DNA of 64,000 nt, from the NCBI RefSeq assembly GCF_052088025.1, contig NZ_JBQCYD010000008.1, positions 1 through 64,000 of the forward strand, read 5' to 3'. This DNA is from Anaeromonas sp052088025 (GTDB taxonomy: Bacteria; Bacillota; Clostridia; Tissierellales; SIT17). The notes under the pieces are model-generated. The model ran no database searches. It had not been told where the DNA came from and saw only the letters and a list, made by a program, of their open reading frames with translations. Below are positions 17,802 through 26,550 of the stretch, one piece after another. Both the position numbers and the translations under genes were made by a program. Positions within the stretch are counted from its first letter, which is position 1. Each line of letters starts with the position of its first letter.

Positions 17802-18664
17802 TACATTTCCACCTCTTTTTTCTTGCTAAAATATAGTTGAGTTACTGTTATAACAGCTACTAAAAGTAAGAATAATACTGCCTTAGCTTGTGCAAGTCCT
17901 AAATTATTAAGTGTAAATGCTGTCTTATAAATATTTAATGCGAGCATTTGCGTTGAATTAGCAGGTCCTCCACCAGTTAAGGCTAAGTTTTGATCAAATA
18001 ATTTAAATGCATTTGAAAGTGATAAAAATATTCCTACAGTAAATGCTGGTGCTACTAGAGGCAATATTATATGTCTTAATTTTTGAAAACTATTTGCACC
18101 ATCAATTTGTGATGCTTCTATTAATGAATCTGGTATACCTTGAATAGCTGCAATATATATTATCATCATATATCCTGACATTTGCCAACTCATAAGTATT
18201 ACAAGTCCCCAAAATCCTGTTGCAGTGCTTGCGAGCCATCCATCGAAAAATTCAACACCTAATATACTTCCTATAGACTCAAATCCTTTTGTAAATATAA
18301 ATTGCCATACAAAACCTAGAATTATACCACCTATAAGGTTTGGCATAAAAAATACTCCTCTTAATAAATTGCTAATCTTCATTTTTTTAGTAACTAGTAG
18401 GGCCAATGAAAATCCCATTATATTTATAGTAAAAACTGATACTATAGCAAATAGTGCAGTGAATTTAAATGCATCTTTAAATCCTTGTTCACTAAAGGCT
18501 TCTATATAATTATCCATGCCTAGAAATTTTGGAGTATTAGATATTCCATTCCAATCAGTAAATGAAAAATAAATTCCAACAATCATAGGTATAATAACTA
18601 CAACTATAAAAGCAAATAATATAGGGCCTACGAATATTGGAAACCATTTTTTTGAATTACGCAT
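17801..18664 (-). CDS. Maltodextrin-type ABC transporter permease (MalF-like)
   Basis: About 287 residues, six membrane helices, and the EAA loop SLIEASQIDGANSFQKLRHI (about 178-197) that docks on the ATPase. The GGGPANST motif near residue 235 is common to CUT1 MalF-type permeases. The open frame offers two ATG codons six bases apart; the second has the better 8-nt spacing from AGGAGG and is used here. It is preceded by a G-U-containing hairpin that probably reduces transcription after the binding-protein gene. Confidence 0.88.
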   Translation of the reverse strand: MRNSKKWFPIFVGPILFAFIVVVIIPMIVGIYFSFTDWNGISNTPKFLGMDNYIEAFSEQGFKDAFKFTALFAIVSVFTINIMGFSLALLVTKKMKISNLLRGVFFMPNLIGGIILGFVWQFIFTKGFESIGSILGVEFFDGWLASTATGFWGLVILMSWQMSGYMMIIYIAAIQGIPDSLIEASQIDGANSFQKLRHIILPLVAPAFTVGIFLSLSNAFKLFDQNLALTGGGPANSTQMLALNIYKTAFTLNNLGLAQAKAVLFLLLVAVITVTQLYFSKKKEVEM

Positions 18665-18687
18665 TTTCATTCCTCCTATATAAAAAT

Positions 18688-18711
18688 TTGGGGAAGATTA
18701 ATCTCCCCCAA
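18688..18711 (-). terminator. Intra-operon attenuator between binding protein and permease genes
   Basis: Minus strand TTGGGGGAGATT / AATCTTCCCCAA stem followed by ATTTTTAT. It lies just after the binding-protein stop codon inside an otherwise continuous operon; a partial terminator would explain higher binding-protein than permease expression, as is common for ABC importers. Confidence 0.75.
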
Positions 18712-18717
18712 AAACAT

Positions 18718-20055
18718 TTATCTCATTTCTTTCCATTTTACTTCAGTATTTTCTACTAATTCTTCCCAAGTTACGTCTCCTGCAAAATACTTTTGAATTT
18801 CCACACCAAGAGCTTCTTGTCCCCATCCTGTAGGATAACCCATAAATACCCAAGGAATTGTTTTACCTTCTTCAGAATATTTCTTTACTGCTTGACCTAG
18901 TGGATCTTTAGCTTCTAGTTCTTCATATCCTTTTAAAGGTGGTAAGAATAAAAATTCATTTACTATATAATCTTTACCTTTTTCTGAAGTATATAGCCAG
19001 TTTAAAAAGTCTTTTGCAGCTTCTTTGTCTGCATCTGAACTGTTTTTGTTTATTGCCCAGTGCATAGGAACACCTACTGGGATAGAATCTTCAACTCCAC
19101 CTTTTATTGGCATTGGTAAAATATCAAGTTTCCCAGCTACATCTTCATCGATATCAGCTATTCCACCATATACCCAGTTTCCTTGTTGAATTATTGCTAC
19201 TCTTTCAAGTGATATACCTTCATCTACTTGTGTTGCATAATCAACAGCATTTAATTTTCCTTTTGAATCAGCATAAGGAGAATAATCAGCCTGTAAATCA
19301 ATTATTGATTTTAAACCATCACTATATTTAAATTCTACTTCTTCTGCATTATATGAATCTAGGGCACTATCAAATTGTTGCCCAAAAGCAGCATTTGAAG
19401 TGTGTAGTCCACTTACCCAAGTTTCTTTTGCAGGGTATGAAAATACAGACTCAAGTAATGGGTAATTTTCTTTTAAATCACCATCTTTTATTTTTTTGTC
19501 TAAATCTTTTACAGCAGACTCTAAACTTGCAAAGTCTTTTATTGAACTAGCATCTATTTCTGCTGCTTCAAATATTTCAGTATTGTATATAAAACCATAT
19601 CCTTCTATAGCAAAAGGAAGTGCATATACTTTATCTTCAACTGTAGCTCCTGCAAGTATCCCATCTAGAGCTTCATCAACCCAAGGTTGATCTGATAAAT
19701 CTTCTAATTTGTCCATCCAATCTTCAACATCCTGAGGACCACCTACATTATATATTACTGGTTCTTGTCCTGATTGAAACTTAGCTCTTAAAGCAGCACC
19801 ATAGTCATCTCCTCCACCAACTGTTTCAATATTAACTTTTACATTTGGATTTTCAGATTCAAACTCTTTTGCTGCTTCTCTTAATTTTTCAGCAACCTCT
19901 ACTTTAAATTGAAAGATATTTACTTCTGCTTTTTCATCTGAATCTGAACTACCATCACTACTTCCTCCATCATCATTTGAACAAGCTCCTAAAAATAATG
20001 TGGATACTAATAATAAAACTATTGATAAAGATAATACTTTACTCCATTTTTTCAT
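18718..20055 (-). CDS. Extracellular sugar-binding lipoprotein (ABC transporter)
   Basis: 445-residue family-1 solute-binding protein. The N-terminus is a lipoprotein signal (KKW, hydrophobic stretch, lipobox LFLGAC with Cys26), followed by a Ser/Asp/Gly-rich linker and the binding domains beginning at about residue 45. Segments such as KFQSGQEPVIYNVGGPQD and ALPFAIEGYGFIYNTE are typical of maltose/oligosaccharide binders (MalE-like). Co-transcribed with two CUT1 permeases, malQ and glgP, which points to maltodextrins. The exact ligand cannot be read from sequence. Confidence 0.9.
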   Translation of the reverse strand: MKKWSKVLSLSIVLLLVSTLFLGACSNDDGGSSDGSSDSDEKAEVNIFQFKVEVAEKLREAAKEFESENPNVKVNIETVGGGDDYGAALRAKFQSGQEPVIYNVGGPQDVEDWMDKLEDLSDQPWVDEALDGILAGATVEDKVYALPFAIEGYGFIYNTEIFEAAEIDASSIKDFASLESAVKDLDKKIKDGDLKENYPLLESVFSYPAKETWVSGLHTSNAAFGQQFDSALDSYNAEEVEFKYSDGLKSIIDLQADYSPYADSKGKLNAVDYATQVDEGISLERVAIIQQGNWVYGGIADIDEDVAGKLDILPMPIKGGVEDSIPVGVPMHWAINKNSSDADKEAAKDFLNWLYTSEKGKDYIVNEFLFLPPLKGYEELEAKDPLGQAVKKYSEEGKTIPWVFMGYPTGWGQEALGVEIQKYFAGDVTWEELVENTEVKWKEMR

Positions 20056-20108
20056 TGTGAAACCTCCTATAATATATTTTATTTAAAAACAAACTTTTAT
20101 AAATTTTT

Positions 20109-21131
20109 TTAAATATGTTTACATGATTTTCTTTTTAATAACTTTGTATCTAGAACAATATGTTGATGTTCTATTTTTTTATCAATTAAATCAATAAGTA
20201 TGTCTATGCTTTTATGTGCAAACTGTTCTTTAGGTTGCTCTATGGTAGAAATAGAAGGATGAAAATAATGAGAATACTCAATACCATCAAATGCTATAAT
20301 AGATATGTCTTCTGGTATTTTTAAACCTCTTTTAAGTATTGCCTTGGCAGCACCAATAGCCATAATATCAGATACTGAAAAAACCGCACTAATATCTCTT
20401 CTATCATCTAACAACTTATTCATTTCTCTAAATCCTGATTCAAAAGTGAAATCTCCAACTTTTATATAATCTTCTAAAATTTCAATATCATTTTCTTTTA
20501 AAGCTCTTTTATATCCATTGAGTCTAAGCTCGCCTATACTATTTCCTTTTATTTCTGCAGCAATCACACCTATATCTTTGTGTCCTAATTCTATGAGGTA
20601 ATTTACGGCATCATAAGCTGATTCTTCGTTTTCGATGACAATAGATGAGAATGTTTTCCTATAAACTTCTTCAATAATATTAGGTGAAGTTATAACTATA
20701 GGCGTATCAATATATTTAAGTTGTTCATCATCTTCATGATTAAAATCACCACCTAAATAAATTAATCCTTTGAGCCTTTTTTCTTTTATAAATTGTATGG
20801 CTGAACCTATATCATTTATATCACTATATTTGTAATGAATTATCATAGAATATCCAGCTTCATTGATGCGATTTTCTATGATTTGCACTATTTCAGAGAA
20901 AAAAGGATTATATATACCTTTTACAAGTAAGCCTATATTATTTGTTTCAGTTTTTTTGAGATTTCTTGCACTATTATTTGGTATATAGTTATATTCTTTT
21001 ATTACTTTTAGAATTTTTTCTCTAGTTTTATCAGATACATCGGGATGATTGTTTATCACACGTGAAACTGTACTTACTCCAAAACCTGAAATTTTAGCAA
21101 TGTTTTTTATATTAAAACTTTTCTTTTTCAT
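20109..21131 (-). CDS. LacI-family transcriptional regulator of the maltodextrin operon
   Basis: About 340 residues: an N-terminal LacI helix-turn-helix (NIKNIAKISGFGVSTVSRVINNHPDVSDKTREKI, about 6-40), the hinge YIPNNSARNLKKTETNNIGLL and a periplasmic-binding-protein-like effector domain (about 60-335). The start chosen is the ATG 4 nt after GAGGTG; the frame continues four codons upstream. A perfect 22-bp palindrome lies 25 nt upstream, so autoregulation and control of the whole downstream operon are likely. The effector (maltose, maltodextrin or a phosphosugar) is unknown. Confidence 0.9.
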   Translation of the reverse strand: MKKKSFNIKNIAKISGFGVSTVSRVINNHPDVSDKTREKILKVIKEYNYIPNNSARNLKKTETNNIGLLVKGIYNPFFSEIVQIIENRINEAGYSMIIHYKYSDINDIGSAIQFIKEKRLKGLIYLGGDFNHEDDEQLKYIDTPIVITSPNIIEEVYRKTFSSIVIENEESAYDAVNYLIELGHKDIGVIAAEIKGNSIGELRLNGYKRALKENDIEILEDYIKVGDFTFESGFREMNKLLDDRRDISAVFSVSDIMAIGAAKAILKRGLKIPEDISIIAFDGIEYSHYFHPSISTIEQPKEQFAHKSIDILIDLIDKKIEHQHIVLDTKLLKRKSCKHI

Positions 21132-21155
21132 AAAGCACCTCATCTAGAATCTCTA

Positions 21156-21177
21156 GAAACGTTACTGGTAACGTTTC
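21156..21177. promoter_or_regulatory. LacI-family operator palindrome
   Basis: Perfect inverted repeat GAAACGTTAC-TG-GTAACGTTTC with the central A-A-C-G-T-T core characteristic of LacI/CcpA-family operators. It lies between the promoter region (a GATAAAAT-like -10 near 21190) and the start codon of the regulator gene, the position of a roadblock or initiation-blocking operator. Confidence 0.85.
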
Positions 21178-21215
21178 CAACTTTAAATATATTTTATCAC
21201 ATAATTTTTAAAAAA

Positions 21216-21249
21216 GAAAGAGTAAATTTAAAAAAATTTACTCTTTCTC
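21216..21249 (-). terminator. Intrinsic terminator of the DUF975 gene
   Basis: Minus strand stem AAAGAGTAAATTT / AAATTTACTCTTT followed by CTTTTTT. The 5' arm overlaps the end of the DUF975 coding region. Confidence 0.85.
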
Positions 21250-22017
21250 TATATTTTCTATATTAAGTTCTTCATAAGTAGTATAATCTTTGCTTATAGC
21301 AAGCTCTCTTAATGACTCATAAAGCTCTGCTTGCGTAGCATTTATATAAGGGAGTACAAAAAATATACCTATTCCAAATAATAAAAGACCTAATAGTTCC
21401 CAACCTATAAATGATAAGTCCAAAATAAACATATTAAATTTATGGCCGCTAGTCATATCTTCACTAAGTTTTATTGCTCTTTTAGGTCCAATATTTGGAT
21501 TATCACCCAGGATAAATGGTACCATTCTATAAGAATAAGCTTTAATTACACCAGGTATTATTAATAATAAGTACCAAAGAAAATTATATATACCTTTTAA
21601 AAGCATAGTTTTTATAGTATCTACATATATTCCCTTCTCAAATGAATAGCCTAGATAATTCATATTAAATTCATAATCAGTAGATCTTACAAAATATTTT
21701 TTCCCTCCTACTTCTAGAGGATATCCTAGAAATATTCTAAAAGCTAAAAATATAGCTAAAATTGATAAAAATATTGATATTGATATAAGTAATACTTGTG
21801 GGAAAAAATCATTTGAAACAATGTCATCAAATATATTCGAATTATAATCTGAATTCATATTGTCATTATTAAAGCTATTTCTACCTCCACCAGTGAACCC
21901 GCTTCCACTTTGGCTTCCTCCAATAAAAGATAATATAAAGCTTACTATCAAAGCCTTCCAATAAGATTTTTTAAGTGTTGATTTTGCCCTTGTCTTTAAA
22001 TCTCCTCTATTCCACAC
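21238..22017 (-). CDS. DUF975 family integral membrane protein
   Basis: 259 residues. The first 20 residues (WNRGDLKTRAKSTLKKSYWKA) are the conserved opening of DUF975, followed by a membrane helix (about 22-33), a Gly/Ser/Asn-rich extracellular loop (34-70) and at least four further helices. The internal RMVPFILGDNPNIGPKRAIKLSEDMTSGHKFNMFILDLSF is the family signature. The function of DUF975 is unknown. It is monocistronic, between a LacI regulator and a symporter gene. Confidence 0.8.
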   Translation of the reverse strand: MWNRGDLKTRAKSTLKKSYWKALIVSFILSFIGGSQSGSGFTGGGRNSFNNDNMNSDYNSNIFDDIVSNDFFPQVLLISISIFLSILAIFLAFRIFLGYPLEVGGKKYFVRSTDYEFNMNYLGYSFEKGIYVDTIKTMLLKGIYNFLWYLLLIIPGVIKAYSYRMVPFILGDNPNIGPKRAIKLSEDMTSGHKFNMFILDLSFIGWELLGLLLFGIGIFFVLPYINATQAELYESLRELAISKDYTTYEELNIENIEKE

Positions 22018-22075
22018 ATCATTTGCCCCTTTCTTATATATATATCTATTTACTTATTATTATATTCGAAAAAAA

Positions 22076-22105
22076 ATAATTTGGCAATTGCCAAATTATT
22101 TTTTA
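22076..22105 (-). terminator. Intrinsic terminator downstream of the dicarboxylate/amino-acid symporter
   Basis: Palindromic stem AATAATTTGGCAA / TTGCCAAATTATT followed by a T-run on the minus strand, just downstream of the symporter stop codon; the A-rich other side may allow function in both directions. Confidence 0.85.
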
Positions 22106-22109
22106 ACTA

Positions 22110-23294
22110 TCATGCTACTTTATCTTTTCCTATTTTTGTTTTTGCAAATTTATTTATTATAATTGCTATAGCTCCATCACCTGTAACATTTGTTGCAGTA
22201 CCAAAACTATCCTGTGCAAAGTGAAGTGCTATCATTAGAGCTTGTTTTTGAGCTCCAAAACCAAGCATAGTTTCAAGTAGTCCAAGTGCTGCAACTACTC
22301 CTCCCCCAGGTATACCAGGAGCTGCAACCATTGTAACACCAAGTGCTAATACAAATGGAAACATTACTGCAAATGTAGGAGTATTACCATTCATGAGCAT
22401 TACACCCATTGAAGCAAGAACTAGAGTTATTGTATCTCCAGCCAAGTGAATTGTAGCTCCAAGTGGTATTACAAAATCTACAATATCTTCTTCTAAATCA
22501 TTTTTACGAGCACACTCTAATGTAACTGGTATCGTTGCTGCTGATGATTGAGTACCAAGAGCTGTAAAATAAGCAGGAAGCATATTTTTTATGCTTTTAA
22601 CAGGGTTTTTTCCTGTATATAAAAATGCTATTGTATATTGTACTATTATATATATTATTTGTAATGTTATTAAAAGTATAAAAACGGATGAAAAAGTTTT
22701 AATTGTATTGAAAATTTCACCTGTTGCAGTAATTTTAGAAAATATACTTGCTATATATGGAGGAATAAGTGGGATTAAAACATATTTTATTACTCCTTGG
22801 ATAATAGACTGAAAATCTTGCATAACTTCAAGTAATTTTTGCCTTTTAATATAAGCCATACCAAGACCTAAAACAAATGCTGTTACAAGTGCTGTCATAA
22901 CTCCCATCATAGGATCTATTATTACTTCAAAATACGGTGTTACATTTACTTTGCTAACTTCTGTTAAATCTGCTGTAGTTATAACATTAGGTAATATAAA
23001 TGACCCTATAAAAAATGCCATAACACCTGCTACAACTGCAGAAACATATGCAAATAATGCTGTTATACCAAGTAACTTACCTGCTCCTCTACCTAGTTCT
23101 GCAATACCTGGAGCTACGAAACCTATTATTACTAAGGGAATAATAAAGTTAAGAAAATTACTAAATAAACTACCAAATGTACTTAAAATACGTACTACTA
23201 AATAATTATCAAATTGTTTAGAAATAAGTCCAATAACTATACCTAATATAATTCCTATAATAAGCTTAGGCAACAATCCAATCTTTTTCATCAT
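22110..23294 (-). CDS. Dicarboxylate/amino acid:cation symporter (DAACS family)
   Basis: 394-residue secondary transporter with the GltPh/SstT architecture: N-terminal KLIIGIILGIVIGL, hairpin HP1 region ALGTQSSAATIPVTLEC (serine-rich, about 245-261), TM7 region GATIHLAGDTITLVLASMG, and HP2 with APGIPGGGVVAALGLLETMLG (about 320-340), then DSFGTATNVTGDGAIA in TM8. The conserved NMDGT of glutamate transporters is replaced by HLAGDT, as in several DAACS subgroups that move serine, threonine or dicarboxylates. Substrate therefore uncertain. Uptake of an amino acid would fit the fermentative lifestyle. Confidence 0.87.
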   Translation of the reverse strand: MMKKIGLLPKLIIGIILGIVIGLISKQFDNYLVVRILSTFGSLFSNFLNFIIPLVIIGFVAPGIAELGRGAGKLLGITALFAYVSAVVAGVMAFFIGSFILPNVITTADLTEVSKVNVTPYFEVIIDPMMGVMTALVTAFVLGLGMAYIKRQKLLEVMQDFQSIIQGVIKYVLIPLIPPYIASIFSKITATGEIFNTIKTFSSVFILLITLQIIYIIVQYTIAFLYTGKNPVKSIKNMLPAYFTALGTQSSAATIPVTLECARKNDLEEDIVDFVIPLGATIHLAGDTITLVLASMGVMLMNGNTPTFAVMFPFVLALGVTMVAAPGIPGGGVVAALGLLETMLGFGAQKQALMIALHFAQDSFGTATNVTGDGAIAIIINKFAKTKIGKDKVA

Positions 23295-23449
23295 TTCACT
23301 TCCTTTTTTTATATATTTTGAAAATTCTTATTCTAATTATATTTTATTAAAGTAAAATTTGCAAGAAAAACTTTTAAAAAAACTTAACAAGGGTATAATT
23401 TATACTACTTGGTAAAATATGTACTATATTTAAAAAGAGGTGAAAATAA

Positions 23450-24076
23450 ATGAAAAATAAATTATTTATCATTATCCTACTAATTACTATTTTATTTTCT
23501 AATTATACATTCGCACAAAATTTTACATTAAATCACAATAAAGTTAAAGATAGTTTAACTTATTTCTATGACAATAAGTCCATAAAATATAAAAATGTTA
23601 ATGGAAAAATATATCCTTTTGGCGTACTTGGAGTTTATGAAACAAACAATAAAAATTTATATAGTTCTCGATCAGTAAATAGTATTAGTTTAATAAATAA
23701 AAATTATTCATATGATGATTTCTATTGGTTATCTAGAATTATACATGCAGAATCAGAAGGTGAATCATATACAGGTAAGGTTGCAGTAGGAAGTGTAGTA
23801 ATAAATCGTATAAACTCAAGGCATTTTCCAAATACAATGAAAGGAGTTATATTTGAAAAAAATAAAACTCTGGCACAATTTACTCCTATATCTACAGGTT
23901 CTATAATAAATACACCATCAGAAGAAAGTATGAGTGCGGCAATAGATGTTTTAAAAGGTTCAAGACCTGTTGGCAATGCATTGTTTTTCTTAAATCCAGC
24001 TACTGCAAGCTCTAATTGGATAATAAATAATAGAAATCTTATAAAAAAAATAGACAATCATATGTTTTATGATTAA
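23450..24076 (+). CDS. Secreted cell-wall hydrolase (SleB/CwlJ-type Hydrolase_2)
   Basis: 208 residues: signal peptide (about 1-22, KNKLFIIILLITILFSNYTFA), a short linker, and a C-terminal Hydrolase_2 domain (about 95-208). The motif LSRIIHAESEGESYTGKVAVG contains the catalytic Glu of this lytic transglycosylase-like family, and INRINSRHFPNTMKGVIF and ALFFLNPATASS are also diagnostic. Family members degrade spore cortex (SleB) or act in wall turnover. No SleB peptidoglycan-binding domain and no ypeB neighbour are present, so a role in germination is possible but not shown. Start ATG follows AGAGGTG. Confidence 0.87.
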   Translation: MKNKLFIIILLITILFSNYTFAQNFTLNHNKVKDSLTYFYDNKSIKYKNVNGKIYPFGVLGVYETNNKNLYSSRSVNSISLINKNYSYDDFYWLSRIIHAESEGESYTGKVAVGSVVINRINSRHFPNTMKGVIFEKNKTLAQFTPISTGSIINTPSEESMSAAIDVLKGSRPVGNALFFLNPATASSNWIINNRNLIKKIDNHMFYD

Positions 24077-24079
24077 TAT

Positions 24080-24122
24080 AAAAAAAGGTTTAGATATTGA
24101 GCTCAATATCTAAACCTTTTTT
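24080..24122. terminator. Bidirectional terminator between the wall hydrolase and hydrogenase genes
   Basis: Palindromic stem AAAAAAGGTTTAGATATTGA / complementary arm, flanked by A-run and T-run, between two convergent genes. Confidence 0.9.
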
Positions 24123-25582
24123 TATATTTTTCTTGTAAGACTGATGCTTTCTTTATCAAATATACTAATAGATTTTTTAGCTTTACCTTCTCTTGCAAGT
24201 TTACCATAATTATCTACCTCACGTCTGTCTTTAGGTCCATGACTAAGGGATGCAGCTCCCCCTATACATCCTCCTTTACAAGCCATTCCTTCTATAAATG
24301 TTTTATCTATTTTTTTGAATTTAGTAAGCTTAAGAGCTTTATCACATTCTTCTATGCCATCACAACTTATAGGTCTAAAATCTACCTCTATTGCTTCTTC
24401 ATTTAAAATGTGTTCTATAGCTTGGGCCAGGCCTCCAGTTCTAGCAAATATTCTACCAAAAAATGAAGCATTATTTAAAAGACCATCTTCACATTTTTCT
24501 AAATCAATATCTGCGGCATCAAGCATTGATACAAGTTCTTCAAATGTAATTACATAATCAGTATCATTTTTTAAATCTTCTTTTTTAATTTCCATTTTCT
24601 TAGCTGTACAAGGACCTATAAATACAACCTTCGCTTTATCATCTATCTTTTTAATGATTCTTGATATGGCTATCATTGGTGATACAGTAGTTGATACTTT
24701 ATCCTTCAATTTAGGATAATTAGTTTCTACATATGAAACAAAGGCTGGACAACAAGAACTTGTTATAGTACCTTTTTCTCCTATATTTTCTGCATATTCT
24801 TCTGCCTCATGTAGTGTAACCATATCAGCACCTAGTGCTACTTCAATAACATCCTTAAATCCTAATTTTTTTATTCCACTCACAACTTGCTCTATATTTA
24901 CATAAGTAAATTGACTAGATATTGCAGGAGCTATTATAGCATATACATTTAAATCAGGATTGTTTTGTGACTTTTTCAATAAATTTAAAGTATCTACAAT
25001 ATATGATTTATCCATTATTGCACCAAAAGGACATTGATATACACATGCGCCACATTGTATACATTTTTCATTATTAATTTCTGCTTTTTTATTTTCATTT
25101 ATTGAAAGTGCTCCTGCATTACATGCACGTCTACAAGGTCTCATGACATCCGAAATAGCATTATATGGACAGGCATTTTTGCATTTTCCACATTCAATAC
25201 ATTTATTTTGATCAATATATGCTCTATGATTTATAAAATGAATTGCATTCCTTGGACAAACATCAGTACATCTATGAGCAAGACACCCACGACAAGCCTC
25301 AGTTACTACAAACCTATCAATAGGACATTCTTCACATGCCTCATCTAATACCTCTATTACATTTTCGTTTTCCTTATCTCCACCTAAAGCTAATCTCACA
25401 CGTTCCACAGTTATTGCTCTTTCTTTGTGTATACAGCATCTAGTTCTTGGTTCTGGACCTGGATCTATTACTTCTGGAATATTATCTATTTGTTCTTCAA
25501 GTTCACCATTTATTGTAAGTCTTGATACTTCTCTTAAAACTTCATATTTTATCTCTTGAACATAATTTTCAAATCTTCTCAT
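24122..25582 (-). CDS. Monomeric [FeFe] hydrogenase, group B type
   Basis: 486 residues. An N-terminal Cys-rich segment (CCIHKERA..., CEECPIDRF) and three ferredoxin-like [4Fe-4S] motifs follow: CRGCLAHRCTDVCPRNAI, CIECGKCKNACPYNAI and CIQCGACVYQCPFGAI (about 108-195). The H-cluster domain carries L1 TSCCPAFVSYVE, L2 GPCTAKKMEI and L3 EGMACKGGCIGGA, so all four H-cluster cysteines are present. L2 begins with G-P-C rather than the M-P-C of group A, and the enzyme lacks the long group A N-terminus, which points to group B. It should couple ferredoxin oxidation to H2 formation, or act as a ferredoxin-linked sensor. A strong promoter and a Rex-like repeat lie upstream. HydEFG maturases are not in this window. 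Confidence 0.88.
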   Translation of the reverse strand: MRRFENYVQEIKYEVLREVSRLTINGELEEQIDNIPEVIDPGPEPRTRCCIHKERAITVERVRLALGGDKENENVIEVLDEACEECPIDRFVVTEACRGCLAHRCTDVCPRNAIHFINHRAYIDQNKCIECGKCKNACPYNAISDVMRPCRRACNAGALSINENKKAEINNEKCIQCGACVYQCPFGAIMDKSYIVDTLNLLKKSQNNPDLNVYAIIAPAISSQFTYVNIEQVVSGIKKLGFKDVIEVALGADMVTLHEAEEYAENIGEKGTITSSCCPAFVSYVETNYPKLKDKVSTTVSPMIAISRIIKKIDDKAKVVFIGPCTAKKMEIKKEDLKNDTDYVITFEELVSMLDAADIDLEKCEDGLLNNASFFGRIFARTGGLAQAIEHILNEEAIEVDFRPISCDGIEECDKALKLTKFKKIDKTFIEGMACKGGCIGGAASLSHGPKDRREVDNYGKLAREGKAKKSISIFDKESISLTRKI

Positions 25583-25666
25583 ATTTTCACCCCATCATTA
25601 GAAATAATTTACCTTTATTTATTTCATTATCTTTATTATTAAATCCCTATATTCTATTATACTTAA

Positions 25667-25695
25667 AGTATAAGATATTGTTATTTTTTTGTCAA
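25667..25695 (-). promoter_or_regulatory. Sigma-A promoter of the hydrogenase gene
   Basis: Minus strand perfect -35 TTGACA (25690-25695), 17-nt spacer, -10 TATACT (25667-25672). The -10 sits inside a small palindrome TTATACTT-T-AAGTATAA. Confidence 0.85.
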
Positions 25696-25712
25696 TAAAA
25701 ATATTCAATATT

Positions 25713-25743
25713 CTTGTTAAGAAATTGTAATTTATTTAACAAG
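25713..25743. promoter_or_regulatory. Rex-like inverted repeat in the hydrogenase promoter region
   Basis: Outer half-sites TTGTTAA (25714-25720) and TTAACAA (25736-25742) are perfect inverted repeats separated by 15 nt, with a degenerate TTGTAAT between them that can pair with either at Rex spacing (TTGTTAA-N4-TTAACAA-like). Rex responds to NADH/NAD+ and commonly controls fermentation and hydrogenase genes in Firmicutes. It lies 18 bp upstream of the -35 box and within the divergent promoter region of the alpha/beta hydrolase gene. Confidence 0.45.
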
Positions 25744-25816
25744 CGTTTTGAATTGTGTGAAATTTAAAAGTAAGGGTAAAATATATGTATTATAAAAATG
25801 GATTAGAGGTGATTTT

Positions 25817-26521
25817 TTGAAAAAAATAAGCAAAAAAATAATATTAATATCTATCATAGTTTTTCTTATTGCCATAGTTAGTGGTATAGTGGTATATTTA
25901 AATGACTCTTATGAAGCTGATAAAGAAGCCTTAAATATTTTAAAAAATGAAAATATAGATTTTTATGAAGATGAAAAAATCATTGTATTTAAAGCAAATA
26001 AAGAAAAAAATTTAGATAAAGGGTTCATATTTTATCCTGGAGGAAAAGTTGAATATAGGTCATATGCCCCTTTGTTAAATAAATTAGCAGAGGAAGGTTT
26101 GACTTCTGTTATAGTTAAAATGCCATTTAATCTAGCAGTATTTGATATAGATGGTGCACTAGATGTATTTTCTTTAGTTCCTGAAATAGAAAATTGGTAT
26201 ATAGGAGGTCATTCATTAGGTGGGGCTATGGCAAGCAGTCTTATTGCAGAAAATGAAAATAATTTACAAGGCTTGATATTGCTAGCAGCCTATCCTACAG
26301 AAAAAATAGACAAACCTATTATAAGTATTTATGGAACTAATGATAAAGTACTAGATAAGTCTATGATTGATGAAGATTATGAAGTGATTAAAATTCAAGG
26401 TGGAAATCATGCTTATTTTGGGAATTATGATGAACAAAAAGGAGATGGTAAATCTTCAATTTCAAGAGAAGAACAACAAGATATAGCAGTTGATGCTATT
26501 ATTGAATTTGTTAAACAATAA
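25817..26521 (+). CDS. Membrane-anchored alpha/beta hydrolase
   Basis: 234 residues starting at a TTG placed 8 nt after AGAGGTG. A single N-terminal membrane helix (about 6-27) suggests an anchored, outward-facing enzyme. The fold is alpha/beta hydrolase: GFIFYPGGKVEYRSYAPLL (oxyanion strand), nucleophile elbow YIGGHSLGGAMASSL (Ser about 136), ISIYGTNDKVLDKS (acid) and QGGNHAYFGNY (His). This matches the bacterial alpha/beta-hydrolase group annotated as carboxymethylenebutenolidase-like; the substrate is unknown. It lies directly upstream of a TraX-like gene. Confidence 0.8.
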   Translation: MKKISKKIILISIIVFLIAIVSGIVVYLNDSYEADKEALNILKNENIDFYEDEKIIVFKANKEKNLDKGFIFYPGGKVEYRSYAPLLNKLAEEGLTSVIVKMPFNLAVFDIDGALDVFSLVPEIENWYIGGHSLGGAMASSLIAENENNLQGLILLAAYPTEKIDKPIISIYGTNDKVLDKSMIDEDYEVIKIQGGNHAYFGNYDEQKGDGKSSISREEQQDIAVDAIIEFVKQ

Positions 26522-26550
26522 ATAATTTTAACTAATAAATGGGGAATATT

